Assembly (NCBI RefSeq): GCF_026184235.1
Contig: NZ_CP110806.1
Location: 4,154,001 to 4,218,000 of the forward strand
Direction of reading: 5' to 3'
Origin: Cellulomonas sp. S1-8
Lineage (GTDB): Bacteria > Actinomycetota > Actinomycetes > Actinomycetales > Cellulomonadaceae
DNA length: 64,000 bases
Positions within the stretch are counted from its first letter, which is position 1, and the number at the start of each line of letters is the position of its first letter. The notes beneath the pieces are model-generated. The model ran no database searches, was not told where the DNA came from, and saw only the letters and a program-made list of their open reading frames with translations. Below are positions 1 to 7,078 of this stretch, in pieces. A program made the position numbers and the translations under genes.

Positions 1-2
1 TG

Positions 3-323
3 TTCCTTCCCGGCGGGTCTGTCGCTCGGAACGTGGACTGGGACCTCGTCGAAGGTCGGCTGTGGCGGTGGGTCACAACCGAGTACCTCTACCCCGACGA
101 GGACACGCAGCACCCGATGTCGGAAGCCACCACTGTCGTCGAGACGACGACCCGACACGACGGCACCGCCTCCGTGACAGTCAGCGACGAGTCGGGGCAG
201 ACGCACGCCACGCAGTTCGCCGACGTCGCCACAGACGGCTACTGGCTCGACGTGCCCGTCTTTGGAGAGTGGGGGCCGATCGTGAACGCCACCCTCGGGG
301 CGACCCCGGGAGCACCGGCGTGA
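3..323 (+). CDS. 3' end of an unrecognised protein, cut by the window start
   Basis: The frame is open from the first bases of the window to a TGA at 321-323, so this is read as the C-terminal 106 or so residues of a longer protein. A GTG at 33 could be a start, but the coding frame is equally open before it. The visible part is hydrophilic, rich in Thr, Asp and Trp, with no membrane segment or cysteine. I do not recognise the family. It is followed on the same strand by a row of small orphan genes and gene relics, a pattern typical of immunity genes behind a polymorphic toxin; that role is only a guess from context. Confidence 0.5.
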   Translation, partial: FLPGGSVARNVDWDLVEGRLWRWVTTEYLYPDEDTQHPMSEATTVVETTTRHDGTASVTVSDESGQTHATQFADVATDGYWLDVPVFGEWGPIVNATLGATPGAPA

Positions 324-395
324 CAGCGTGACGAGCGCTGTTGAACGCTCGTCGGCACCACCCCCGCGGCCACCTGTTCAGCCCCGGGAGCGTTG

Positions 396-678
396 ATGAT
401 GTACTGGCTTCACCCGGTCGTAGAAGGCGACCTCGGCCCTGTCGACTACGACATCACCCGCGAGCGGCAGTTGCTTGCCGAGCTCGTCTACGAGTTCGAT
501 GACTGGTGCGGCGATGACATCGTCCAGACGTCGGGGCCTCAGATCCCACAAGGTCGGTGCTGTCCTGGGCCCTGACGCGGTCATGGAGCACGTGACGAGC
601 AATGCGAGGGCTGCACGATTCCTGGAGTCACGGACGATCGAGCTGGGTATCCGCGGTGACGTTCGACTGGTCCCGTGA
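396..678 (+). pseudogene. Frameshifted small gene, first copy of a decayed family
   Basis: An ATG-started frame begins MMYWLHPVVEGDLG and stops at 575. The next frame, open over the same region, continues to 678 and ends with a plausible coding stretch (EHVTSNARAARFLESR, then TIELGIRGDVR). That stretch closely resembles a relic about 600 bases downstream (1198-1320), which argues that both reading frames were once one gene of about 94 residues, broken by an indel near 530-570. No function is known to me. A sequencing error at this point would give the same picture. It is followed after 16 bases by the intact gene at 695. Confidence 0.5.
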
Positions 679-694
679 ACGGAGGGGATCCGAC

Positions 695-1075
695 ATGCTC
701 GACCTGACCGTCGCCATCCCGGCCGGGGCGTACCGGATCCCCGAGAGCCGTCTCTCGGCGGCGCTGCGGGCGCAGTGGCCGCACACCGTCGTCGTCCGCG
801 CGACAGGGCGCGTGGCCACCTACAACACCGGACAGTGGCAGGTCTTCCCGGAGGTCGGCGCGCCTGTGCTCGCGCTCCTGCGGCTGCACACCGCAGGTGA
901 CGCCGTGGACATCGAGGTCGCGGACCGACACGTGGCGGCGCAGCTCGTGTCGATGCTGACGTGCTTACCCGGCTTCCCCTCCAGTGGTGAGGCACTCCTC
1001 TTCGAGTGGGCACCGTCCGGTCCGGCGGCGCTGACGGCCGCGATGAGCCCCGAGGAGGTGCTTGCCCTTCGATGA
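695..1075 (+). CDS. Small unrecognised protein, 126 residues
   Basis: The start ATG at 695 is preceded by a strong ribosome binding site (GGAGGGG, 681-687), so the upstream extension of the frame is not used. The protein alternates short hydrophobic strands with polar loops, has one cysteine, no signal peptide and no membrane helix, so it is probably a small cytoplasmic alpha/beta fold. I do not recognise a family. It lies between two decayed copies of another small gene, as expected for a cassette-like array of orphan or immunity-type genes; this is inference from context only. Confidence 0.6.
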   Translation: MLDLTVAIPAGAYRIPESRLSAALRAQWPHTVVVRATGRVATYNTGQWQVFPEVGAPVLALLRLHTAGDAVDIEVADRHVAAQLVSMLTCLPGFPSSGEALLFEWAPSGPAALTAAMSPEEVLALR

Positions 1076-1197
1076 GGGCCGAACCGCTCCTGCTGCGGTT
1101 GCTCGAGTTCGTCGTCGGGCGCGCTCACCGCAGGTGACCGGAGGCTGACGCCCCGAAGGCTGCAGCTCGCTGGTGATCAGGTCATCGGAGGAAGGGC

Positions 1198-1320
1198 GTC
1201 GTCGAGCTCACGACCAACAGCCGGGCCGCTGCCGAGTTCGTCGAGGCTCGCACGACGGCGATCGGCGTTCGTGGATATGTCCGCTCACCGGATAGGCGAC
1301 GAGGAGTACGTGATGGCTGA
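1198..1320 (+). pseudogene. Relic of the same family as 396-678
   Basis: An open stretch from 1177 to the stop at 1318-1320 has no good start but encodes VVELTTNSRAAAEFVEAR followed by TTAIGVRGYVR. This matches, residue for residue in many places, the C-terminal end of the broken gene at 396-678 (VMEHVTSNARAARFLESR, TIELGIRGDVR). It is therefore read as the 3' remnant of a second copy. The rest of that copy is gone, and the region 1076-1197 holds no other gene that I can see. The relic overlaps the start of the next gene by a few bases. Confidence 0.5.
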
Positions 1321-1678
1321 TGTTCTCGTAGCGATTCTCGAAGGGCCGGTGTTCGATGTCGCCGATCTGGAGAGCGGAGCACGCCAAGAATGGCGCACCG
1401 TCGATTTCACGGCCTCGACAGGCGAGAGGCGGAGTTCTTCGACAGGTCAGCTGGAGGTCGAGAAGGAAGGCCGGAGCGCGCGCATCGTCATGCTCGTCGG
1501 TGGCGAAGGCCTGGGCATCGAGGGTGATGACGACCTTGTTGCCGACGTCCTCGCGTGGCTCGCGCAACGCGTCCCGGTCCTGGACGGTGCTCTCGTCGTC
1601 GTCACGGACTGGGCTGCCGAGCCGCTAGAGCTCACCCCTGGCACAGAGGTCGACGAACTACGATCCTGGCGCCTCTGA
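1313..1678 (+). CDS. Small unrecognised acidic protein, 121 residues
   Basis: The ATG at 1313 has a good ribosome binding site (GAGGAG, 1301-1306), which selects this start over the longer frame from 1271. The product is acidic, without cysteine, signal peptide or membrane helix, and shows alternating hydrophobic strands (ARIVMLVGG, ALVVVTDWAAEP). It is unrelated by eye to the 695 gene, though similar in size and position (each directly behind one copy or relic of the decayed family). The family is unknown to me; an immunity-like or orphan accessory role is possible from context. Confidence 0.55.
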   Translation: MADVLVAILEGPVFDVADLESGARQEWRTVDFTASTGERRSSSTGQLEVEKEGRSARIVMLVGGEGLGIEGDDDLVADVLAWLAQRVPVLDGALVVVTDWAAEPLELTPGTEVDELRSWRL

Positions 1679-1786
1679 GTGATCTCGCGCGAGCGCGCAC
1701 AGCCGGCCAGGAGGGCGACGAGCGCGACTCGTCACGTCCCGACCCTTGTGACGACCGCGTCACGCGTTCAATCTCTCGTGATCGAT

Positions 1787-1808
1787 TGACGAGTGTTAAC
1801 ATGCGTCA
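1787..1808. promoter_or_regulatory. 22-bp imperfect palindrome, candidate operator of the MNT/HEPN pair
   Basis: Arms TGACG (1787-1791) and CGTCA (1804-1808) flank a central TGTTAACA block whose core GTTAAC is itself a palindrome; 9 of 11 positions of each half match. The site ends just before the preferred start codon at 1810. The downstream protein has an N-terminal winged helix domain, so autoregulation is likely. Binding has not been shown. Confidence 0.5.
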
Positions 1809-1809
1809 T

Positions 1810-2409
1810 ATGCGAACTGAGGCTCCGGCACTGGTACCGATCTTCCGGTCGGCTCTGCAGGCACGTCTCCTCCTGCACATCTTGACCAGCGACAAGCCCG
1901 CCACCGCCGCGGACCTGGCGCGCGTCCTCGACGCACCCGAGCCCACGGTCTCCCGCGAGGTGCGTCGCCTGCTCGACTCCGGTCTGATCGCCGGTGTGCG
2001 GATCGGCCGCGCGACCGTGGTAAGCCCCGCCGTGGACAACCCCGCCACCGCGCCCCTGCGTCAGCTGCTGATCGTGACCTATGGCCCCGCCCGGTTGATC
2101 GAGCAGGCTCTGGCGGGCGTCGACGGCATCGAGGCCGCCTACGTGCACGGGTCCTGGGCCGCGCGGTACCAGGGCGAGGCGGGCAAGGCGCCCGGCGACG
2201 TCGATGTCCTCATCGTCGGCCAGCCCTCCCGCGCTCAGGTCGATGTCGCTCTCGACGGCCTCGAGCACCGGCTGGCACGCGAGGTCAATGTCACCTACGT
2301 GAGCCCGCAGCGCTGGCGCGACGCGGACGAGCCATTCATCGCGGCCGTCCGTGAACGTCCCCTTGTCGAGCTGCACGTGGGCCGCCACGAACAGGCGGCC
2401 GCCTCGTGA
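1810..2409 (+). CDS. Winged-helix plus MNT nucleotidyltransferase antitoxin-type protein
   Basis: The N-terminal 70 residues form an ArsR/MarR-like winged helix (TAADLARVLDAPEPTVSREV as recognition region). The following domain has the minimal nucleotidyltransferase motif, GSWAARYQG followed by GDVDVLIVG, i.e. the GS...DxD signature of MNT domains. MNT proteins of this kind pair with HEPN toxins and can neutralise them by AMPylation or adenylylation. Start chosen at the second ATG (1810) because an ATG at 1801 lies inside the candidate operator and homologous proteins begin MRTxAPxLxPIFRS from memory. The stop overlaps the start of the HEPN gene (GTGA), so the two are translationally coupled. 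Confidence 0.75.
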   Translation: MRTEAPALVPIFRSALQARLLLHILTSDKPATAADLARVLDAPEPTVSREVRRLLDSGLIAGVRIGRATVVSPAVDNPATAPLRQLLIVTYGPARLIEQALAGVDGIEAAYVHGSWAARYQGEAGKAPGDVDVLIVGQPSRAQVDVALDGLEHRLAREVNVTYVSPQRWRDADEPFIAAVRERPLVELHVGRHEQAAAS

Positions 2410-2867
2410 ACCCGTGGGCTCAGGGCCGCGCGACGGTCGACCAGCTGATTGCCGCCGGCACCGTCGAGCGAGTCCCAGCCGATCTCGAGGCGGCGCGAGC
2501 GCTCGTGAACAAGTCGCGGGTGCACCTGCAGTCGGCCGCGCTGCTCGCCGACGCCGATGTCGATCTCGCGTACGACGCCCTGCACGCAGCGAACCGCAAA
2601 GCACTGACCGCTGTCCTGCTCGCCCAGGGCCTGCGCCCCACCCGGGCAGGAGGACACATCGCGGTGTACGACGCTGTCCGGGCCCAGCTCGATCCGCCGA
2701 TGGGCAACACTCTGGCGCCGTACTCGAGGATCCGTCGCGCACGCAACGCCGGCGACTACCTCGACCAGCTTCCGGCCACGGGTGACGACGTGCGAGGCGA
2801 TCTGCCGCTGTGCGAGGCGATCGTCGACGCCGCCGACAGGGTCCTGGGGAAGATGCCGCCCTACTGA
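2406..2867 (+). CDS. HEPN-domain protein, probable toxin partner
   Basis: This 153-residue, mostly helical protein begins with GTG inside the stop of the MNT gene. Two paired helices rich in Ala and Leu are followed by RIRRARNAGDY (around residue 113), which resembles the conserved Arg-rich end-of-helix motif of HEPN proteins (R...N/H). HEPN proteins are RNases or RNA-binding toxins in MNT/HEPN modules. The classical RxxxxH motif is not exact here (N in place of H), so catalytic RNase activity is uncertain. Context, length and coupling support a toxin-antitoxin or defence module with the upstream gene. Confidence 0.7.
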   Translation: MNPWAQGRATVDQLIAAGTVERVPADLEAARALVNKSRVHLQSAALLADADVDLAYDALHAANRKALTAVLLAQGLRPTRAGGHIAVYDAVRAQLDPPMGNTLAPYSRIRRARNAGDYLDQLPATGDDVRGDLPLCEAIVDAADRVLGKMPPY

Positions 2868-2908
2868 ACGGCTCGCGGCGGCGGCTCCCGCGGGCGCCTG
2901 ACTACCGG

Positions 2909-3358
2909 TCAGGGGTGCGAGGACGCTGCGAGCAGCGTGCGGGCTCGCTCGTACTTCGCCACCAGACGCCGGCGCGTGTCCTCGTCGAGCACGGCAAGGC
3001 GCGCCGGGTCGGTGTTGTCGGCCAGGTCCGCGTGCTTGACGGCGATCGCGATCGGGTCGCGGTTCACGCCGGCGAAGTAGTCCTCGACGCTCTGCCCGGG
3101 CACCTTGCTGAGGGCGACGACCGCCGCGACGACGTCGTCGGGAATGCCCGCGGCACGTAGGTGGTCGGGCGTGATGCCGGCGTCCTCGACGACGTCGTGC
3201 AACCACGCCGCGGCGATGACGCGCTCGTCGCCGCCTGCGGCCGCTGCGTGCGCGGCGACGCGGGTCGGGTGACCGATGTACGGGGCGCCGACCTTGTCGA
3301 CCTGGCCGCGGTGGGCGTCGGTGGCGATCTCGCGGGCGGTGGTGACGAGGTCCGTCAT
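2909..3358 (-). CDS. Small HD-domain phosphohydrolase (MESH1/SpoT-hydrolase-like)
   Basis: The 149-residue protein starts at the ATG at 3356-3358 (MTDLVTTAREIATDAHRGQV). It shows the metal-binding signature of HD hydrolases: H in GAPYIGHPTRVA, the HD pair in WLHDVVEDAG, and a distal D in VKHADLADNTD. The order and the EDAG/ADLADN motifs match the stand-alone (p)ppGpp hydrolase type (SpoT N-terminal domain, MESH1 family), so degradation of alarmone or a related nucleotide is likely. No synthetase or TGS/ACT domain is attached. It is convergent with the HEPN gene and 71 bases from TrhA; no operator was seen. Confidence 0.7.
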   Translation of the reverse strand: MTDLVTTAREIATDAHRGQVDKVGAPYIGHPTRVAAHAAAAGGDERVIAAAWLHDVVEDAGITPDHLRAAGIPDDVVAAVVALSKVPGQSVEDYFAGVNRDPIAIAVKHADLADNTDPARLAVLDEDTRRRLVAKYERARTLLAASSHP

Positions 3359-3429
3359 GGCGTCGTCCTCTCTGCGGTATGCCGCGTGCGTGCGGGGCCC
3401 CGGCGGCCGGCGGTGACGCCGACCGGAGG

Positions 3430-4140
3430 TCAGGCCGGCAGCACGTACCAATACATGAGCAAGTAGTGCAGGGCTGCGGCGACCACGACCATCAGGTGCC
3501 AGATCTCGTGGAAGCCGAACACCCCGGGCACCGGGTTGGGCCGCTCGACGACGAAGATCACGAAACCGACGCTGTAGATCACCCCACCGGCGGCCATCAG
3601 CGCGTAGGCGCCCCACGGCAGGGAGACCCCCGCGCCCACGAGCAGCACCGGCATCCAGCCCAGCACGATGTACAGGGTGTTGGTCAGGTGCTTGGGCAGG
3701 TCGCGGCGCAGCGAGCGCAGGACGATCCCCGCGGCCGCGACGAGCCACACCGCCCCCAGCACCGTCCACCCGTAGGTGTTGCGGAACAGCACCAGCACCA
3801 GCGGCGTGACGGACCCGGCGATCAGCAGGAACACCGAGTCGTAGTCGAGCGTGCGCAGCACCTCGTCGACCCGCGGGCTGCGGTCCAGGCCGTGGTGCAG
3901 GGTGCTCGACGCGAAGAGCATGAGCACCGAGAAGCCGTAGACGCCGAAGCCCACGATCTTCCACGGGTCCCCCTGGGCGCCTGCCTGCGTGATCAGCAGC
4001 GCCGACCCGACCAGCGCGAAGCACGTCGCGGCCAGGTGGGAGACGGTGTTGATCCGCTCGTCGGTGACGTGGACGCTGCCGTCCTTGCTCAGTGCCCTCG
4101 TCTCCACCCGGCCAGCGTAGGTGTCGGCCTGACGGCGCAC
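3430..4140 (-). CDS. trhA: TrhA/hemolysin III family membrane protein (PAQR)
   Basis: The protein has seven hydrophobic segments and the metal site of the PAQR superfamily: SSTLHHGLD after the second helix, LDYDSVFLLIAGSVTP in the third, and HEIWHLMV (HxxxH) in the last. Bacterial members are called TrhA and help keep membrane fluidity; the older name hemolysin III is misleading. The annotated start is GTG at 4140; a second GTG at 4107 would remove 11 residues before the core and is equally possible, as neither has a clear ribosome binding site. It is divergent from the second MNT/HEPN pair with only 55 bases between. Confidence 0.85.
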   Translation of the reverse strand: MRRQADTYAGRVETRALSKDGSVHVTDERINTVSHLAATCFALVGSALLITQAGAQGDPWKIVGFGVYGFSVLMLFASSTLHHGLDRSPRVDEVLRTLDYDSVFLLIAGSVTPLVLVLFRNTYGWTVLGAVWLVAAAGIVLRSLRRDLPKHLTNTLYIVLGWMPVLLVGAGVSLPWGAYALMAAGGVIYSVGFVIFVVERPNPVPGVFGFHEIWHLMVVVAAALHYLLMYWYVLPA

Positions 4141-4168
4141 CTGGGACCGGTCCCGTCACGACCACACG

Positions 4169-4188
4169 CGATAGCAGTCGCGCTATCG
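4169..4188. promoter_or_regulatory. 20-bp perfect-arm palindrome, candidate operator of mntA/hepT
   Basis: Arms CGATAGC (4169-4175) and GCTATCG (4182-4188) are perfect inverted repeats around a 6-base spacer. A possible -10 hexamer TATCGT (4185-4190) overlaps the right arm and ends six bases before the ATG at 4196, which suggests a leaderless transcript repressed by the XRE domain of the first gene product. This is inference from position. Confidence 0.55.
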
Positions 4189-4195
4189 TCACACC

Positions 4196-4654
4196 ATGAG
4201 CGACTTCCACGGCGCCGAGCTGCGAGCCCGTCGGACGCGCCTCGGGCTCACCCAACGTGAGCTCGCGGCTCGGTCCGGGGTCGCTCAGCCCGCCATCGCG
4301 GCCGCCGAGACCGGACGTCGCGGCATCGGCCCCGAGGGGTGGGCCAGGCTCGAGGCGGCACTGCGCGTCCGCCCGTCCACCGTGCTCGACCGCCACCGCG
4401 CGGCGGTCCGCGCGGCCGTCGCCCGGCACCACGGTCACGACGCGCTGGTCATCGGCTCGGTCGCCCGAGGTGAGGACACCCCGGACTCCGACGTCGACCT
4501 CATGATCACCTTCGACGACGGAACCGACCTCGTCGACGTCCTCGACCTCACCGACGAGCTCGAGCAGCTGCTGGGGACGAAGGTGGACGTCGTCTCCGGC
4601 CGCGTGGTCGGGGCAGTCAGCGCACATGCCCGTCGCGACGCGGTTCCTCTGTGA
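4196..4654 (+). CDS. mntA: XRE helix-turn-helix plus MNT nucleotidyltransferase antitoxin
   Basis: Residues 5-60 are an XRE/Cro helix-turn-helix (RLGLTQRELAARSGVAQPAI). From about residue 78 an MNT domain follows with the complete signature GSVARGEDTPDSDVDLMI, including the GS and DxD metal ligands. MntA-type antitoxins AMPylate a tyrosine near the active site of HepT. Fusing the operator-binding domain to the nucleotidyltransferase makes this protein both repressor and antidote. The stop overlaps the start of the HEPN gene by one base. There is no Shine-Dalgarno sequence, in keeping with a leaderless start. Confidence 0.8.
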   Translation: MSDFHGAELRARRTRLGLTQRELAARSGVAQPAIAAAETGRRGIGPEGWARLEAALRVRPSTVLDRHRAAVRAAVARHHGHDALVIGSVARGEDTPDSDVDLMITFDDGTDLVDVLDLTDELEQLLGTKVDVVSGRVVGAVSAHARRDAVPL

Positions 4655-4998
4655 TGACGTCGGACAAGGTCGCTCGTCTTCTGGGCGACCTCGTGACCAT
4701 GGGTGAGGACGCAGCACACGTCGTGAGCCTCGGCCAGGACGCCTACCTCGCGGACGACGCCCAGGGTCGGCTGCTGCGCAACGCGGGAGAACGCATCGTC
4801 ATCAAGGTCTCGACGGTCGTCGAGAGACTGCCCGACGACTTCAAGGTGGACCACCCGCACGTCGAATGGGTCAAGATCCAACGGATGCGCAATCTCATCG
4901 CGCACCACTACGACAGGGTGCAGGCAGACTTCGTGTGGGCGACGCTCGCGCACCGCATCCCCGGGCTCATCGAGAACGTGGTGGGACGCCGGAGCTGA
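4654..4998 (+). CDS. hepT: HepT-type HEPN RNase toxin (DUF86)
   Basis: The 114-residue helical protein carries the HEPN catalytic motif R-N-L-I-A-H followed by HYDRV (RMRNLIAHHYDRV, around residue 80), i.e. RxxxxH with the adjacent tyrosine that MntA modifies in characterised type VII systems. The start is the ATG overlapping the mntA stop (TGATG); a GTG three bases earlier is possible. The gene pair is complete and all key residues are present, so this looks like a working toxin-antitoxin module. Three hairpins follow within 180 bases. Confidence 0.85.
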   Translation: MTSDKVARLLGDLVTMGEDAAHVVSLGQDAYLADDAQGRLLRNAGERIVIKVSTVVERLPDDFKVDHPHVEWVKIQRMRNLIAHHYDRVQADFVWATLAHRIPGLIENVVGRRS

Positions 4999-5040
4999 CG
5001 GCCGCTTGCGGACCGCTGTGCCGCCGTCACCTTGATCGGA

Positions 5041-5175
5041 CTGGGCCTCACAGGCCAGATCGACGCTGAGCGTCCGGTGTTCGGTGTTTCTCCGAACAAC
5101 GAACGGGCACCCTCGGAGCGATGCGGCGACAGCTGCCTATCAGCCGGAAGCACGAGAAGAGGACCGTGCTTCCGG
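5041..5175 (+). terminator. Cluster of three hairpins between hepT and the DUF418 gene
   Basis: The stretch between 4999 and 5268 holds no gene longer than a few codons but three stems: CTGG/CCAG with GGCCT/AGGCC (5041-5058), GTTCGG/CCGAAC with a 7-base loop (5079-5097), and a perfect 11-bp stem CCGGAAGCACG/CGTGCTTCCGG with a 10-base loop (5144-5175). There is no T-tract. They may end hepT transcription or belong to the leader of the following operon. Confidence 0.5.
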
Positions 5176-5268
5176 TCAGGTCACACCGGCCCGCGCGGCC
5201 GATGTGCGCGCCCTGAGGCGGCCGCGATCGTGGTGAATCACCATTCCACCGCCACCACGGAGCACATC

Positions 5269-5385
5269 ATGACGATCCCCGCGGTCAACGCGATGCCGCA
5301 CGGCCGGCACCCCACCACCCGACGCGAGGTGCGCGCCCTGCCGGAACCCCGGGCCGTGCGCCGGACTGTGCGGACCGTCCAGTGA
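5269..5385 (+). CDS. 38-residue ORF in front of the DUF418 gene, possible leader peptide
   Basis: An ATG at 5269 with GGAG at 5259-5262 opens a 38-codon frame (MTIPAVNAMPHGRHPTTRR...) that ends in a TGA overlapping the GTG of the DUF418 gene (GTGA). The peptide is rich in Arg and Pro and has no known domain. Stop-start overlap suggests translational coupling; together with the hairpins just upstream it could be a leader peptide. It could also be a non-coding chance frame, since Arg-rich frames are common at this GC content. Confidence 0.35.
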   Translation: MTIPAVNAMPHGRHPTTRREVRALPEPRAVRRTVRTVQ

Positions 5386-6629
5386 GCGCGCCGCCGATCA
5401 CCTCGTCCCCCGGCGCGTCGGCCGGACCGGTCGCGGCGGGCGTCTCGACGGGCCTCGCCGCCCCCATCGCCCGCATCGAGCGCTCGCTCGCCCCCGACAT
5501 CGCCCGGGGCGCGATGCTCCTGTTCATCGCGCTCGCCAACGTGCCGCTCTACCTCTGGAACCGGCCGCTGGACGCGTACGGCCACATCGCCGACGGCACC
5601 GTCGTCGACCGCGCCCTGCACGTGGCCGAGCAGCTGCTCGTCGCCGACCGCGCCCGGCCGATGTTCGCGATCCTGTACGGCTTCGGGATCGCGGTCATGG
5701 CCGACAACCTGGCACGCCGGGGCGTGGCTCCCGCGGGCGCTCGCCGCGTCCTCGCCCGCCGCAGCCTCGCCCTCATCTGCCTCGGCGTCTTGCACGCGCT
5801 GCTGCTGTTCTTCGGCGACATCCTCAGTGCCTACGGCGCGACCGGACTCGTCGCGCTCGCCGTGGTCCACCGTTCTGACCGGGTGCTGCGCCGGTGGCTC
5901 TGGGTCACCGGCACCTACGTGCTCCTGGTGCAGGCCCCGGTGCTCGCCCTGCTCACCTCCGGGGTCATCCCGTTCCCCGCCCCACCGCCTGGTGAGCCGC
6001 TCTACGGCAACACCTACCTGGAGCACCTGGTCATGGGCGTCACGAGCGCCGCGGTCCAGATCGGCATGGCAGCCCTGCTCCTGACGTTCGTGCCGCTCGT
6101 CGTCGCCGGCATGCTCGTGCACCGCCTGGGCTGGTTGTCCCGACCCGCCGAGCACCTCCCCCGCCTGCGCCGGACGCTGGCGATCGCGATGACGGTCAAC
6201 GTCCTCAGCGCGACGCCCGTCGCGCTGATCGCGCTGGGCGCGTGGCACCCTGACGCCCTCGGCCGGGCGGGGGCCGTCTACCTCACGATCGCCGGCGGCA
6301 TGGTCGGCGGGCTCGGCTACGTGTGCGGCTTCGCCCTGCTGGCGCACCGGTGGGCTGCGCGGGGTCGACGAGGCTTCCCCGGAGCCCTCGCGGCGCTCGG
6401 AGAGCGGTCGCTGAGCGGGTACCTCGCGCAGTCGTTCCTCATGGCGCCGCTGCTCGCTGCCTGGGGCCTCGGCCTCGGTGAGGGGCTGGGCTACGCCGGG
6501 GCGTACGCGGTGGCGACGGCGGCTTGGGGTGTGACCCTGCTCGGGGCGGTGGCTCTGGACCGGGCAGGGCGGCGGGGGCCGTTCGACGCGCTCCTGCGAC
6601 GCGTCACGTACGGGCGGGGGCGCCAGTAG
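5382..6629 (+). CDS. DUF418 family multi-pass membrane protein
   Basis: The 415-residue protein has about nine hydrophobic helices and the features of the DUF418 family: an N-terminal ER/IARGAMLLFIALANVPLYLW segment, RPMFAILYGFGIAVM, and a C-terminal YLAQSFLMAPLLAAWGLGLG region. Members resemble acyltransferases of the HGSNAT type and are thought to be integral membrane proteins of unknown substrate. The first 25 residues are Ala/Pro/Ser-rich and look like a linker, so an internal start is possible. It is coupled to the preceding 38-residue ORF by a GTGA overlap. Confidence 0.75.
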   Translation: MSAPPITSSPGASAGPVAAGVSTGLAAPIARIERSLAPDIARGAMLLFIALANVPLYLWNRPLDAYGHIADGTVVDRALHVAEQLLVADRARPMFAILYGFGIAVMADNLARRGVAPAGARRVLARRSLALICLGVLHALLLFFGDILSAYGATGLVALAVVHRSDRVLRRWLWVTGTYVLLVQAPVLALLTSGVIPFPAPPPGEPLYGNTYLEHLVMGVTSAAVQIGMAALLLTFVPLVVAGMLVHRLGWLSRPAEHLPRLRRTLAIAMTVNVLSATPVALIALGAWHPDALGRAGAVYLTIAGGMVGGLGYVCGFALLAHRWAARGRRGFPGALAALGERSLSGYLAQSFLMAPLLAAWGLGLGEGLGYAGAYAVATAAWGVTLLGAVALDRAGRRGPFDALLRRVTYGRGRQ

Positions 6630-6693
6630 GCAGTCGACGCGTCGGCATGCGCACGTGGTTGCTGTTGTTGCAGATAGACCTACCATGGGACGC

Positions 6694-7074
6694 ATGGCGA
6701 CACACGCGCTCTCCACGACTCTCGACCCTGCGGATCCCGCCGTCCGTTCCGATGCCAGGAACCTGGCGGATCGGCTCGTGAGCGACACCCCGGTCGAGGC
6801 CGCCGTGCGCGCGATGCTCGACGACGTGGCACACGGCGCCCGGGTCGTGGTGCTGCGCGCCGAGGACGAGGTCACTCCAGCCAAGGCGGCAGAGATCCTC
6901 GGCGTGACGCGGCAGTTCGTCGACCGTCTGTGCGAGGGCGGCGTGCTCCCCTTCCGCCGCCTGCCGGGCAGTCGCCACCGCCGCATCCGGGTGCAGGACG
7001 TCGTGGACGTCGCCGCCGAGCGCGAACAGCGCCGGGCCGGCGCTGACGCGATCCGCGCAGCTCTCGAGGCGTAG
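6694..7074 (+). CDS. Excisionase-type (MerR-like) DNA-binding antitoxin
   Basis: The C-terminal half carries a MerR-like/excisionase helix-turn-helix, TPAKAAEILGVTRQFVDRL followed by the basic wing RRLPGSRHRRI. The N-terminal half (MATHALSTTLDPADPAV...) matches the antitoxins that precede PIN toxins in actinobacteria. ATG 6694 is chosen; ATG 6685 is an alternative and neither has a ribosome binding site. A PIN gene follows four bases downstream but is truncated, so this protein may now act without a partner. It could still repress its own promoter. Confidence 0.65.
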   Translation: MATHALSTTLDPADPAVRSDARNLADRLVSDTPVEAAVRAMLDDVAHGARVVVLRAEDEVTPAKAAEILGVTRQFVDRLCEGGVLPFRRLPGSRHRRIRVQDVVDVAAEREQRRAGADAIRAALEA

Positions 7075-7078
7075 GTAG

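Noticed and set aside
1772..1800. Sigma70-type promoter with TTGACG as -35 for the winged-helix/MNT gene
   Set aside because: With normal spacing the -10 would fall inside the coding region; the TTGACG is better explained as part of the palindrome.
2909..4717. A 602-codon minus-strand open frame
   Set aside because: Only its last 149 codons code for the HD protein; the rest runs antisense to or out of frame with TrhA and the MNT gene and is Arg/Pro/Gly-rich shadow sequence.
5032..5385. 117-codon open frame before the DUF418 gene
   Set aside because: Its first two thirds cross the hairpin cluster and have no ribosome binding site; only the last 38 codons, from the ATG at 5269, look usable.
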